A stretch of DNA of 5,358 nucleotides from Bacteroidales bacterium UBA1736. Lineage in GTDB: Bacteria; Bacteroidota; Bacteroidia; Bacteroidales; UBA932. Each line of letters starts with the position of its first letter. Positions within the stretch are counted from its first letter, which is position 1. The notes beneath the pieces were generated by a model that was not told the DNA's origin, did not search any database, and saw only the letters and a list, made by a program, of their open reading frames with translations. Where the stretch lies: positions 5,592 through 10,949 of the forward strand of contig DCIC01000038.1 in NCBI GenBank assembly GCA_002315825.1, in the 5' to 3' direction. The position numbers were made by a program, and so were the translations under genes. Shown one piece after another: positions 1 through 5,358 of the stretch.

Positions 1-1277
1 GGCAGACCCTTGGCAATGACCTTGCCCTTTTTCTCTGAAGAAGGGTCAAGAATAGGATGCAGAATCTCATCAAGCTGCGCGGGTGAAACCCTCATAATCG
101 CAGTCTTCTCGTCAATCATACCCTCACCGAGCATATCCATTGCCATCTGAAGGGCAGCGAGACCTGTGCGCTTTCCGATACGGCACTGCAACATATACAA
201 CTTGCCTTCCTGGATAGTAAACTCAATATCCTGCATATCGTGGAAATGAGCCTCAAGCAGCACGCGGATATCGTCAAGCTCCTTATAAACCTGAGGCATA
301 GCTTTCTCAAGCGACTTGAGATGCTTGTTGTGCTCTGTCTTAGTGGACTCGTTCAAGGGATTAGGGGTGCGGATACCGGCAACAACATCCTCGCCCTGAG
401 CATTGATAAGCCACTCACCGTAGAACTTATTGTCTCCATTGGCAGGATTACGGGAAAATGCCACACCGGTAGCTGAGGTCTCCCCCATATTTCCAAACAC
501 CATTGACTGTACATTGACAGCAGTGCCCCAATCATCAGGAATCTTCTCGATCCTTCTGTATGCCCTGGCGCGCTTGCCGTTCCAGGACTTGAACACACCA
601 CCGATGGATCCCCAAAGCTGATCCTTTGCCGTATCGGGGAAATCCACGCCCAACACTTCCTTTACCTTATTCTTAAAGCGGTCACAAAGATCCTTGAGCT
701 CCTCTGTCGTGATATCAGTATCATTCTTATAACCCTTGCTCTCCTTCAGCTCATTCATCATTCTGTCGAGCTGCTGACGAATACCTTGACCGTCCTCGGG
801 CTCAATACCCTCGGCCTTCTCCATCACCACATCCGAATACATCATAATCAGACGGCGGTATGCGTCATAAACAAAACGAGGATTACCGGTTTTCTCGATC
901 ATCCCAGGGATTGTGTCAGAGCACAATCCGATATTCAGAATGGTATCCATCATTCCGGGCATTGAGCTTCTGGCACCGCTTCGGCAGCTCACCAGAAGAG
1001 GATTCTTCTTGTCGCCGAACTTTGTGCCCATCAAAGCCTCAGTAGCCTCAAGCGCCGTAGCGACTTCGCCCTTAAGCTCATCAGTATAAGCACCTCCAAG
1101 CGCATAATACTCAGCGCAACATTCTGTCGTAATGGTAAATCCGGCAGGAACCGGCAGTCCCAGTTTACTCATCTCTGCCAGATTGGCTCCTTTTCCGCCA
1201 AGGAGCTCTCTCATAGTGCCATCGCCTTCAGCAGCCTTTCCGCCGAAACGATACACCCTTTTCTTGTTTTCAAACAT
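1..1277 (-). CDS. ppdK: Pyruvate, phosphate dikinase, N-terminal part (runs off left edge)
   Basis: PPDK catalyses ATP + Pi + pyruvate <-> AMP + PPi + PEP in the cytoplasm, a reversible PPi-linked step common in anaerobes. The 425 complete codons seen here cover the ATP-grasp nucleotide-binding domain. GGKGANLAEM lies at residues 27-36, with K29 matching the ATP-contacting K22 of the Clostridium symbiosum enzyme. RSGARSSMPGMMDT lies at 99-112, with R99 matching R92. GVAFSRNP is near 271-278, and IEFTIQEGKLYMLQCR at 351-366 supplies E352, Q364 and R366 (E323, Q335, R337 in C. symbiosum). The change in numbering offset from 7 to 29 implies about 22 inserted residues, probably around the NPLNESTKTEHNKHLKS stretch. 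The phosphorylated catalytic His (H455 there) and the PEP domain lie beyond the window; full length is usually about 870-910 aa. The ATG at 1277 follows AGAGG by nine bases. No internal stop is seen. The identification is secure from the motifs. Confidence 0.96.
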   Translation of the reverse strand, partial: MFENKKRVYRFGGKAAEGDGTMRELLGGKGANLAEMSKLGLPVPAGFTITTECCAEYYALGGAYTDELKGEVATALEATEALMGTKFGDKKNPLLVSCRSGARSSMPGMMDTILNIGLCSDTIPGMIEKTGNPRFVYDAYRRLIMMYSDVVMEKAEGIEPEDGQGIRQQLDRMMNELKESKGYKNDTDITTEELKDLCDRFKNKVKEVLGVDFPDTAKDQLWGSIGGVFKSWNGKRARAYRRIEKIPDDWGTAVNVQSMVFGNMGETSATGVAFSRNPANGDNKFYGEWLINAQGEDVVAGIRTPNPLNESTKTEHNKHLKSLEKAMPQVYKELDDIRVLLEAHFHDMQDIEFTIQEGKLYMLQCRIGKRTGLAALQMAMDMLGEGMIDEKTAIMRVSPAQLDEILHPILDPSSEKKGKVIAKGL

Positions 1278-1286
1278 ATTTTTATA

Positions 1287-1291
1287 CCTCT
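1287..1291 (-). promoter_or_regulatory. Ribosome binding site of ppdK
   Basis: The minus strand reads AGAGG, nine bases before the ATG at 1277. It is a reasonable Shine-Dalgarno match and fixes the ppdK start. Such sites are often weak in Bacteroidota, so its role is inferred from position. Confidence 0.5.
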
Positions 1292-1304
1292 ATAAATTGC
1301 GGCG

Positions 1305-1335
1305 CAAATTTAATAAAAATTTTAATTATAACAAC
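1305..1335 (-). promoter_or_regulatory. Probable Bacteroidota-type promoter of ppdK
   Basis: On the minus strand, GTTG (1332-1335) is followed after 19 bases by TAAATTTG (1305-1312). The -7 box matches TAnnTTTG exactly and the -33 box matches TTTG at three of four bases, with correct spacing. Transcription would start around 1295-1300, leaving a leader of about 20 bases that contains the AGAGG site. The -33 box lies in the last codons of phoH, so ppdK could be expressed separately from the two genes upstream. No GC-rich hairpin terminator separates phoH from ppdK, so readthrough is also possible. Confidence 0.55.
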
Positions 1336-2666
1336 TTGGATGCAATCTCGGACAATTCAGATCTCTCTCCCTTGCTAAGGAAAACGTGCTGGAAGAGTTT
1401 CTGAGCGCACATCTTCTCGCCGAGATGAGTCAAGCCATTGGACCACTGATCCAGATAAGGCTGGTCAATCTGGAAGATATCACCGGTAAACACCATCTTC
1501 GTCCCCTCCCCGGCCCTGGTAATGATAGTCTTCACCTCGTGCGGAGTCAGATTCTGAGCTTCATCGATGATAAAGAATGCCTTCCCCAGGCTACGGCCTC
1601 TGATATAAGCCAGAGGGCTGATCACCAGCTTTTCATCCTTGAGCAGGCCATCGATTTTCAGAGCCTGTTTTGAAGACGGGGAGAACTGGGAGCGTATCAC
1701 ATTGAGATTATCCATCAAAGGCTGAAGATAAGGCGACATCTTCATCTTCTGGTCTCCGGGCAAAAAGCCGATGTCCTGATTGCCGAGAATGACTGCCGGC
1801 CTGGAAAGGATGATCTGGTCATACTCCTTTTCCAGCTCAAGCGCTGAGGCCAGAGCAAGAAGAGTCTTTCCCGTGCCCGCGCCTCCGGTCAATGAGACAA
1901 GAGGGATTTTCTTGTTCAGACAGGCATCCAGAGCAAATTTCTGCTCATTGTTCCTCGGCTTGATCCCATAGGCGGAAGACGCCTTTACCAGCACCAGACT
2001 ATCCCTGTCCGCATCAAATCTTGCACAAACCACAGGAGTATTGCCGGACTCCTCCCAGCGCAACTTGTACAACTGATTGGCGCCAGGCCTTGTCTTGCCC
2101 ACAGCTCTCCAATCCAGCTGCCCGTCCGGGCCGTAAGCCAGACGTTGAAGCACATCCGCGGGCAGTACGGGGCTGAGCACCTCCTTCCTGACATTTTCCA
2201 GACGGTCATCCTCAATCTTATCAGTCAGATAGTCCTGCACATTCATTCCTGCGGCCTTAGCCTTGAGACGCAGATTGATATCCTTCGTCACGAGAGCTAC
2301 AAACGTCCCGGGGTTATTGTCCCGCACCCACATAGCTGTCGAGAGGATTCTGTGATCCTGGATATCATCCTTGAACAGATCCCTGAACTCCGGCGAGAAA
2401 GGGTGATTGGGCTCAATGTCCACATTGCCGAGCCCTCGCCCGAGAGGCACTCCCCTCCCGTCAAAAATGCGCCCCTCACTGATGCGGTCAATCTCCCTCA
2501 TAAAAGCCCGGGCATTGAAGCTCAAGGCATCATTACCTTTCTTGAATTTGTCGAGCTCCTCAACCACAGCGACAGGAATAACCAGATCGTTATCCTGAAA
2601 ATTCCGGATAGCCTTATGGTCGTGTAAAATGATATTGGTATCCAGAACAAATATTTTTTTAGACAT
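1326..2666 (-). CDS. PIN domain-PhoH ATPase fusion (YlaK/PhoH2-type)
   Basis: A 446-residue cytoplasmic protein joining an N-terminal PIN ribonuclease-type domain (about 1-135) to a C-terminal PhoH P-loop ATPase domain (about 225-446). PIN acidic residues are present: D9 in FVLDTN, E36/E37 in VVEELDKFK, D104 in DHRIL and D129 in TKDINLRLKA. In the PhoH domain, NNEQKFALD (239-247) precedes Walker A GGAGTGKT (261-268, K267), then SRPAVILGNQDIGFLPGD, and Walker B FFIIDEAQ (364-371, D368/E369). All key residues look intact. Mycobacterial PhoH2 couples ATP-driven RNA unwinding to RNA cleavage, so an RNA-processing role is inferred here, not shown. An upstream TTG at 2714 would keep the frame but overlap the preceding gene by 35 bases. 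The ATG at 2666 puts MSKKIFVLDTN at the usual PIN start and leaves a 13-base gap, so I chose it. No clear Shine-Dalgarno sequence is present. The gene is probably co-transcribed with the PurL-like gene upstream. Confidence 0.93.
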   Translation of the reverse strand: MSKKIFVLDTNIILHDHKAIRNFQDNDLVIPVAVVEELDKFKKGNDALSFNARAFMREIDRISEGRIFDGRGVPLGRGLGNVDIEPNHPFSPEFRDLFKDDIQDHRILSTAMWVRDNNPGTFVALVTKDINLRLKAKAAGMNVQDYLTDKIEDDRLENVRKEVLSPVLPADVLQRLAYGPDGQLDWRAVGKTRPGANQLYKLRWEESGNTPVVCARFDADRDSLVLVKASSAYGIKPRNNEQKFALDACLNKKIPLVSLTGGAGTGKTLLALASALELEKEYDQIILSRPAVILGNQDIGFLPGDQKMKMSPYLQPLMDNLNVIRSQFSPSSKQALKIDGLLKDEKLVISPLAYIRGRSLGKAFFIIDEAQNLTPHEVKTIITRAGEGTKMVFTGDIFQIDQPYLDQWSNGLTHLGEKMCAQKLFQHVFLSKGERSELSEIASKLL

Positions 2667-2679
2667 ATCTGTAAATTTA

Positions 2680-3810
2680 TCAGTCTTCCACTTCGTCCGA
2701 GCACTGGTTCGCAAGGATAGAATCCAGGATATTCTGTATGCCGCTCTTCTCGGAAGAGATCACCTCCACCCCACACTCCCCAACAGGATGCCCCAAAGGG
2801 AAATATGCCACATCCTGAAGAAGCAGCTCGGCATCCACATAATCATAATCTATATCCCTTATCTGAATGACCGCACCCGGCACTTCGGCAAAAAGGATTC
2901 GGACAATATTCTTCTCCGAATAGGAAGAAATAATCTCCCCAATATCAATCCTTGCGCCCACCTTGGATGATGTCATAGCGCTTACCGCAGTCAATAGGCC
3001 ACCAGATCCTACGGTCGCTCCGGAAAGGATCACGCCATCCTCCACAAGCTCCCGGACCACCTCAAAGCAATCGATGAAATAATCAGCGTCACTGACATCA
3101 GGAGCCATCCCCCCGGTCAATCCCAGGACCTGCGAAAGGACGGATCCTCCGAGGCGGAACTCACAACTGTCAAAGGGAATATATATAATCCAGCTCTTCG
3201 GGTCCGGTTCAAACTTGTCCGGGTGCATAATCGAGGAGGACATCGACGGATTGTCCGAATGGAACGGCATCTTGTCCAGAAGATCCTCATCCTCCTGCGT
3301 GCCCTTGAAAAGAGCCGTTGAGATGTCCAGCCGAAGGTTTCGTGCGCTCCGGCAAGAGTACTTTGACAAGCGCAGACCAAGCGAATCGAGATATTCGGCG
3401 GTAGCTTCCACGGATGAATACAGAGCGGCCATATTGCCCATCCTGTCAGAATTCCACTGCCAGGACATCTCCATCACGAGGTCCCCCAATCTGAAATGTC
3501 CCTTCCGCCAGATAGCGTCAATCAAAGCATCCGCTATCTGAGCCTTGGTACAACTGCGTGAAAACAATACAGGAAAGGATGGAAGCTTGCGTACAGCCTT
3601 CGCAACAAGAGAAAGATACTCCTGAATCTTTGCGCTGTCCAACTCGGAAAGAGAAAATTCCAAAGGATCGGGAGTCTCATCCACTACCGGGTCAAAATAC
3701 TCGTCCTCAGGATAGATATGCTCTCTATCACTGACACTGTCCAGCATTTTGGCAGGTGTCAACTCCTGCTGAACGCCGTCAATGATGTATTCCGAATAAA
3801 AAGCCTTCAT
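2680..3810 (-). CDS. PurL-like AIR-synthase-related protein, probable pseudoenzyme
   Basis: A 376-residue soluble protein. Its residues about 105-345 follow the C-terminal AIRS module of phosphoribosylformylglycinamidine synthase (PurL) in order. GNMAALYSSVEATAEYLDSL (125-144) matches PurL's LYEAVKA region. RLGGSVLSQVLG (219-230) matches its LGATALAQV segment, and FAEVPGAVIQIRDID (307-321) matches its FNEELGAVIQVR strand. The nucleotide-binding motifs are changed: PurL's GKDSMSMKT corresponds to SKYSCRSARN (149-158), and its HDxSDGGL corresponds to GATVGSGGL (264-272). The N-terminal PurL catalytic half and the C-terminal glutaminase are absent, and residues 1-100 are acidic and unrecognised. 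FGAM synthase activity is therefore unlikely; a structural, regulatory or ligand-binding role is my inference. The start is the ATG at 3810; an in-frame TTG at 3834 adds eight unconvincing residues. The stop lies 13 bases before phoH. The PurL relationship comes from recalled sequence, not a search. Confidence 0.75.
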   Translation of the reverse strand: MKAFYSEYIIDGVQQELTPAKMLDSVSDREHIYPEDEYFDPVVDETPDPLEFSLSELDSAKIQEYLSLVAKAVRKLPSFPVLFSRSCTKAQIADALIDAIWRKGHFRLGDLVMEMSWQWNSDRMGNMAALYSSVEATAEYLDSLGLRLSKYSCRSARNLRLDISTALFKGTQEDEDLLDKMPFHSDNPSMSSSIMHPDKFEPDPKSWIIYIPFDSCEFRLGGSVLSQVLGLTGGMAPDVSDADYFIDCFEVVRELVEDGVILSGATVGSGGLLTAVSAMTSSKVGARIDIGEIISSYSEKNIVRILFAEVPGAVIQIRDIDYDYVDAELLLQDVAYFPLGHPVGECGVEVISSEKSGIQNILDSILANQCSDEVED

Positions 3811-3852
3811 CAAAATACGTACGGTTTTTCTCAAATGAGAAAGTTAGGATTG

Positions 3853-3883
3853 TAAAAATAGTTAATTTTGGGATTGATTCAAA
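3853..3883 (-). promoter_or_regulatory. Possible promoter of the PurL-like/phoH operon
   Basis: On the minus strand, TTTG (3880-3883) is followed after 19 bases by TATTTTTA (3853-3860). The -33 box is exact and the -7 box differs from TAnnTTTG only in its last base. It would give a leader of about 35 bases before the ATG at 3810. The region is AT-rich, so a chance match is possible. Confidence 0.42.
3863..3870 (+). promoter_or_regulatory. Possible -7 element of the folC promoter
   Basis: TAATTTTG is an exact TAnnTTTG match 27 bases before the folC ATG, giving a short leader that includes the ribosome binding site. No good TTTG box occurs 19-21 bases upstream (AAAG at 3840-3843 is the nearest), so the promoter would be weak or need help. 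It lies in the spacer of the opposing candidate promoter for the PurL-like gene. Confidence 0.4.
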
Positions 3884-3885
3884 TG

Positions 3886-3891
3886 AAGGGA
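3886..3891 (+). promoter_or_regulatory. Ribosome binding site deciding the folC start
   Basis: AAGGGA lies six bases before the ATG at 3898. The alternative in-frame ATG at 3883 has no purine-rich site in front of it, so 3898 is preferred. Confidence 0.5.
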
Positions 3892-3897
3892 AAGCAA

Positions 3898-5214
3898 ATG
3901 GATGAAAAAATATATAACGATTTAATAGAGTCCTTCCTCGCAATGCACCATTCGGTCCAGACCAGCGGGTTTTCCAACGATGCGTTCAAGCCAGGGCTGG
4001 AGAGAATGTTCGACTTCGACCGTGCATTGGGGATCAGTTTTGATGGGCAGGACAAAGCTTTCCGCACCATACACGTAGCAGGGACAAACGGCAAGGGGTC
4101 AGTCAGTTCAATGCTCGCCGCCGCGCTTGCCGGGTCTGGTCTTAAAGTCGGGCTCTACACTTCCCCTCACCTTATCGACCTGAGAGAAAGAATTAAAATC
4201 ATCCGGGACGGTCATTTCTCAATGATCCCAAAAGAAAGCGTCTGCAGTTTCCTCCTCCAGAACAAAACTGTCATAGACAATCTAGCCCTTACATTTTTTG
4301 AGCTCACGACCGGTATGGCATTCTGGTGGTTCAAAGAATGCAAGGTCGATATCGCCATTATTGAGGCCGGACTAGGAGGAAGGCTTGATTCCACAAACGT
4401 GATCGTGCCCGACCTTTCCATCATTACCTCCATCGGTCTTGACCATTGTGCCATCCTGGGCTCCACACGTCAGGCCATAGCAATAGAGAAAGCCGGAATA
4501 ATCAAAAAAGGGGTAAGTGTCCTCATTGGAGAAAAGGATGATGAGACCTCCCCCGTATTTGAGAAGGAAGCTTCCCGTCAGGAAAGTCCGTTATTTTATG
4601 CCAGGCCCCATCCGCAGATTCCAGGGCTAGACCTACGGGGAGAATACCAGCATAGAAACACCGACACAGTTCTGACGGCCCTTGAGATCCTGAATGCCGG
4701 TATTGATACGGAAGCAATCAAGCATACCGCAGCCGCGACAGGTCTTCAGGGACGATGGGAGTGTCTGGACAAATCTCTGGCTTTCCCGAAAGACGGGCGG
4801 GTGCACAGCATCGCTGACATCGGCCACAATCCCCCGGCTTTGAGATGGAACATCCGGCAGCTTGAAGAAATGATGGAGACGGGGCAATATGACAGACTCG
4901 TCATACTCTACGGCGTTATGGCAGACAAAGCTATTGATGACATTATACCGATAATGCCCGGATGCTCTTCCAAGGCCGCTTTTCCGGTCCATTACATTTT
5001 CACCACTCCGTCCACCCCCAGGGCGCTCAGAGCGGAAACGGTGCATCAGAAGTTTAAAGAGAAAGGGGCCGACATTGATATGCAATCAATTGACAATGTG
5101 CAAGAAGCGCTAACCAAAGCGCAAACACTCACAGGGTCCAATGGTCTTCTATATATAGGTGGAAGCGCATTTCTAGTCGCCGATGTATTACTCACGCTCA
5201 AAAAAAATCAATAA
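3898..5214 (+). CDS. folC: Dihydrofolate synthase / folylpolyglutamate synthase
   Basis: FolC is a cytoplasmic Mur-ligase-family enzyme. It uses ATP to add glutamate to dihydropteroate (making dihydrofolate) and then to reduced folates, which retains them in the cell. The 438-residue length is normal. Motifs appear in family order: P-loop GTNGKGS (62-68), YTSPHL (87-92), FFELTTGMAF (133-142), EAGLGGRLDSTN (156-167), LDH (181-183) and IAIEKAGIIKKG (194-205), where K198 sits at the lysine that is carbamylated in the family. The C-terminal Mur domain carries DIGHNPPALR (307-316, for the usual D-x-x-HNP), GVMADK (339-344) and GGSAFLVADVL near the end. No residue looks broken. Both activities are usual for a single bacterial folC, but the sequence cannot prove both. 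In-frame starts also exist at 3868 (TTG) and 3883 (ATG); the AAGGGA site favours 3898. It is divergent from the PurL-like gene, and the tRNA promoter begins four bases after its stop. Confidence 0.95.
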   Translation: MDEKIYNDLIESFLAMHHSVQTSGFSNDAFKPGLERMFDFDRALGISFDGQDKAFRTIHVAGTNGKGSVSSMLAAALAGSGLKVGLYTSPHLIDLRERIKIIRDGHFSMIPKESVCSFLLQNKTVIDNLALTFFELTTGMAFWWFKECKVDIAIIEAGLGGRLDSTNVIVPDLSIITSIGLDHCAILGSTRQAIAIEKAGIIKKGVSVLIGEKDDETSPVFEKEASRQESPLFYARPHPQIPGLDLRGEYQHRNTDTVLTALEILNAGIDTEAIKHTAAATGLQGRWECLDKSLAFPKDGRVHSIADIGHNPPALRWNIRQLEEMMETGQYDRLVILYGVMADKAIDDIIPIMPGCSSKAAFPVHYIFTTPSTPRALRAETVHQKFKEKGADIDMQSIDNVQEALTKAQTLTGSNGLLYIGGSAFLVADVLLTLKKNQ

Positions 5215-5217
5215 ATA

Positions 5218-5248
5218 TTTGGAATTTCAAAAAATGGCGGTATCTTTG
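5218..5248 (+). promoter_or_regulatory. Consensus Bacteroidota promoter driving the tRNA genes
   Basis: TTTG (5218-5221), a 19-base spacer and TATCTTTG (5241-5248) match the Bacteroidota primary-sigma consensus exactly. Transcription should start a few bases after 5248, just before the tRNA-Val 5' end at 5261. This is the strongest promoter in the window and its best taxonomic marker. A short inverted repeat, GCGGT (5237-5241) and ACCGC (5251-5255), flanks the -7 box. Confidence 0.82.
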
Positions 5249-5260
5249 CAACCGCATTAA

Positions 5261-5338
5261 GGGAGCATAGCTCAGTTGGTTTAGAGCATCTGCCTTACAA
5301 GCAGAGGGTCAGCGGGTCGAGCCCGTTAACCTCCACCA
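5261..5338 (+). tRNA. tRNA-Val (anticodon UAC), acceptor stem poorly paired
   Basis: The cloverleaf parses as acceptor 5261-5267, T8 A9, D stem GCTC/GAGC (5270-5273, 5284-5287) with GG in the loop, and a perfect anticodon stem TCTGC/GCAGA. The loop is CTTACAA with anticodon TAC at 5296-5298 (reads GUA, valine). The variable loop is GGGTC, the T stem AGCGG/CCGTT (5311-5315, 5323-5327), and CCA is encoded at 5336-5338. Two things are abnormal. The acceptor GGGAGCA faces AACCTCC (5328-5334), giving only three Watson-Crick pairs, one G-U and three mismatches (A4-C69, C6-A67, A7-A66). The T loop reads GTCGAGC, with G in place of the nearly universal T54. The gene has an excellent promoter, so it may be transcribed, but it could be a decaying or chimeric copy or contain sequence errors. 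Confidence 0.8.
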
Positions 5339-5345
5339 TTTAGTT

Positions 5346-5358
5346 GCCGACTTAGCTC
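5346..5358 (+). tRNA. Start of a second tRNA gene, probably tRNA-Thr (cut by right edge)
   Basis: GCCGACT, then T A, then GCTC has the layout of an acceptor 5' strand, positions 8-9 and a D-stem 5' strand. It lies seven bases after the CCA of tRNA-Val and would be co-transcribed with it. The first 13 bases match the start of E. coli tRNA-Thr(UGU) as I recall it. The anticodon is outside the window, so the amino acid is inferred. Confidence 0.6.

Noticed and set aside
116..310. Short open frames within the ppdK region, including this one
   Set aside because: They overlap the long uninterrupted PPDK frame, which has all expected motifs, and show no features of their own.
1305..1330. AT-rich partial palindrome (AAATTT / AAATTTT) after phoH as a terminator
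   Set aside because: It has no GC-rich stem or stable hairpin. The sequence is better explained by the ppdK promoter -7 box and spacer.
2145..2627. 160-codon open frame on the plus strand opposite phoH
   Set aside because: It lies wholly antisense to a gene with intact PIN and PhoH motifs, has no recognisable domain and no promoter or ribosome site that I can see. It is a frame shadow.
2667..2700. Promoter just before phoH (minus strand TAAATTTA)
   Set aside because: The last base of the -7 box is wrong and no TTTG-like box lies 19-21 bases upstream. It was not strong enough to list.
2667..2714. TTG start at 2714 for the PIN-PhoH gene
   Set aside because: It would overlap the upstream gene by 35 bases and add 16 residues not typical of the family. 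The ATG at 2666 gives the standard PIN start.
4633..5085. 150-codon open frame on the minus strand opposite folC
   Set aside because: Antisense to the conserved C-terminal half of FolC, with low-complexity composition and no family resemblance.
5215..5345. Attachment site or integrated element at the tRNA locus, as a cause of the odd tRNA 3' half
   Set aside because: There is no integrase, no duplicated tRNA 3' end and no other mobile-element trace in the window. The next tRNA starts only seven bases later.

Overview
The window looks like chromosomal DNA from a member of the Bacteroidota, probably an anaerobe of the Bacteroidales. The best evidence is the promoter type. Upstream of the tRNA genes there is an exact match to the Bacteroidota primary-sigma consensus (TTTG, 19 bases, TAnnTTTG, at 5218-5248), and near-matches of the same type precede ppdK, the PurL-like gene and folC. 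Weak or absent Shine-Dalgarno sequences on some genes also fit. The content is mostly core metabolism. I see no insertion sequence, CRISPR array, prophage or integrase.

Layout: three genes lie on the minus strand, read from about 3810 down to 1. First is a 376-codon gene whose product resembles the C-terminal AIR-synthase-like module of PurL but has lost its nucleotide-binding motifs. After 13 bases comes a PIN-PhoH ATPase of the YlaK/PhoH2 type (446 aa). After a further 48 bases comes the N-terminal 425 codons of pyruvate phosphate dikinase (ppdK), which runs off the left edge. On the plus strand, diverging from the PurL-like gene across 87 bases, is folC (438 aa). It is followed at once by a tRNA promoter, a tRNA-Val(UAC) gene with a badly paired acceptor stem, and the first 13 bases of a second tRNA that starts like tRNA-Thr.

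How they fit together: PPDK interconverts pyruvate and PEP at the PPi-linked step of glycolysis/gluconeogenesis, and FolC makes and extends reduced folates. The PIN-PhoH protein is probably an RNA-acting ATPase/nuclease and appears to be co-transcribed with the PurL-like protein. ppdK seems to have its own promoter at the 3' end of phoH. The most unusual items are the PurL-derived probable pseudoenzyme paired with PIN-PhoH, and the structurally compromised tRNA-Val. I do not see a convincing new multi-gene defence or mobile system.
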